In this document: positions 63,610-64,000 of the stretch, in pieces
How the letters are laid out: each line of letters begins with the position of its first letter
How positions within the stretch are numbered: position 1 is the first letter of the stretch
Assembly (NCBI RefSeq): GCF_015714715.1
Contig: NZ_WAHS01000001.1
Span: forward strand, 310,001-374,000
Direction of reading: 5' to 3'
From: Aestuariivirga litoralis
Lineage (GTDB): Bacteria > Pseudomonadota > Alphaproteobacteria > Rhizobiales > Aestuariivirgaceae
DNA: 64,000 bases
The notes under the pieces: model-generated
Databases searched by the model: none
Seen by the model: the letters and a program-made list of their open reading frames with translations, nothing else
Told to the model about the DNA's origin: nothing
Program-made: the position numbers and the translations under genes

Positions 63610-64000
63610 TTATGGACACGGATGACCCGGTGCAATTTTGCACATCGGAGGCTTTGGACCTGGAAATGGTGGCTTGTGATGGCCATGGCCTGGCCGCCAG
63701 CCCGGTGGACGATGATGTGGCGGGCGTGGAATCAGGATCGGCGGCCGGACGATCACTACTGGCGGGCGGTATGTGGCTGCAAGGTAGGATGCACTGGCCC
63801 AGCCCGAAAGTCCGCCAAGCTTTACGCTGCACCAGCTTCCAGAACATGTTCCCACAAACACGCGACTGCCTGCGGGAAGAACACCCAAAACGGCATAATC
63901 TGTCCCAGGGCCAGATCTTACATTGACGTTGGTGGTGGGGGTTGCGGTTCGGGCTTCCGCTGTGGAAGCACCTGCAATGCCCGCCAAGACGGCGAGTCCA
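63610..64000 (-). CDS. SH3-domain secreted protein, 5' end outside the window
   Basis: The frame is open to the right edge of the window, so the start is not visible. The visible N-terminal part (GLAVLAGIAGASTAEA) looks like the end of a signal peptide. It is followed by one bacterial SH3 domain (NVNVRSGPGTDYAVLGVLPAGSRVFVGTCSGSWCSVKLGGLSGWASASYL) and a Pro/His-rich tail (PPHHRPPGWRPGHGHHKPP). Such proteins are periplasmic and probably bind peptidoglycan or peptides; the tail could bind metal. It converges on rlmE. Confidence 0.8.
   Translation of the reverse strand, partial: GLAVLAGIAGASTAEARTATPTTNVNVRSGPGTDYAVLGVLPAGSRVFVGTCSGSWCSVKLGGLSGWASASYLAATYRPPVVIVRPPILIPRPPHHRPPGWRPGHGHHKPPFPGPKPPMCKIAPGHPCP

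Overview
The window reads as chromosomal DNA of an alphaproteobacterium, probably of the Hyphomicrobiales (Rhizobiales). The basis is a GC-rich coding style, a carB-greA-trxB-LysR neighbourhood, a ligase-associated exonuclease/ATP-dependent ligase pair, and inositol/rhizopine-type catabolic genes. Species cannot be told from the sequence.

Layout. (1) 1-20,001 is mostly core genome: small secreted proteins, a LysR regulator with thioredoxin reductase, an Lrp regulator with a BenE-type transporter and a small hydrolase, greA, carB, an amidase, the exonuclease/ligase pair and an aconitase-X enzyme. Inserted here is a low-GC two-gene Pycsar anti-phage module (nucleotide cyclase plus membrane effector, 3,861-5,244), with palindromic repeats nearby. 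(2) 20,004-58,837 is a genomic island in the 3' end of a tRNA-Gln gene (58,819-58,892, minus strand). A 20-bp exact copy of the tRNA end lies at the left border, and an intact tyrosine recombinase sits beside the tRNA. A third, degenerate copy at 41,105 has the same inner flank, so the island looks like two elements joined end to end. (3) 58,943-64,000 is core genome again: HerA-like ATPase, a truncated-looking histidine kinase, Ppx/GppA phosphatase, rlmE and an SH3 protein.

Island module A (20-41 kb) has two divergent operons. The leftward one encodes a 2-oxoacid dehydrogenase E1-alpha/E1-beta/E2 set without E3, an M24-fold protein missing a metal ligand, a CobW-type GTPase and three dehydrogenases. 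The rightward one encodes an SDR, two zinc-type dehydrogenases without the structural-zinc cysteines, a Gfo/Idh enzyme, a 5-beta-reductase-like (PRISE) enzyme and a sugar-type ABC importer whose two ATPase domains are fused to one permease. A separate gene joins a winged helix to a cytoplasmic solute-binding-protein domain. A perfect inverted repeat lies in its promoter, and a related repeat lies in the divergent promoter, so it probably controls the module.

Island module B (41-49.5 kb) has a LacI regulator, a membrane di-iron hydroxylase, an ABC importer, a sugar isomerase-like TIM barrel, a MocE-like Rieske ferredoxin, a PanB-like protein without the metal-binding residues and an inositol-2-dehydrogenase-like enzyme. 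This resembles rhizopine (moc) catabolism in outline, but the substrate is unknown.

Island module C (49.5-58.8 kb) carries unrecognised small genes with a duplicated, foldable ~80-nt repeat, a 1.7-kb gene-poor segment with repeated 9-mers and a long hairpin, an XRE regulator, a 5'-truncated dnaE2 and the integrase.
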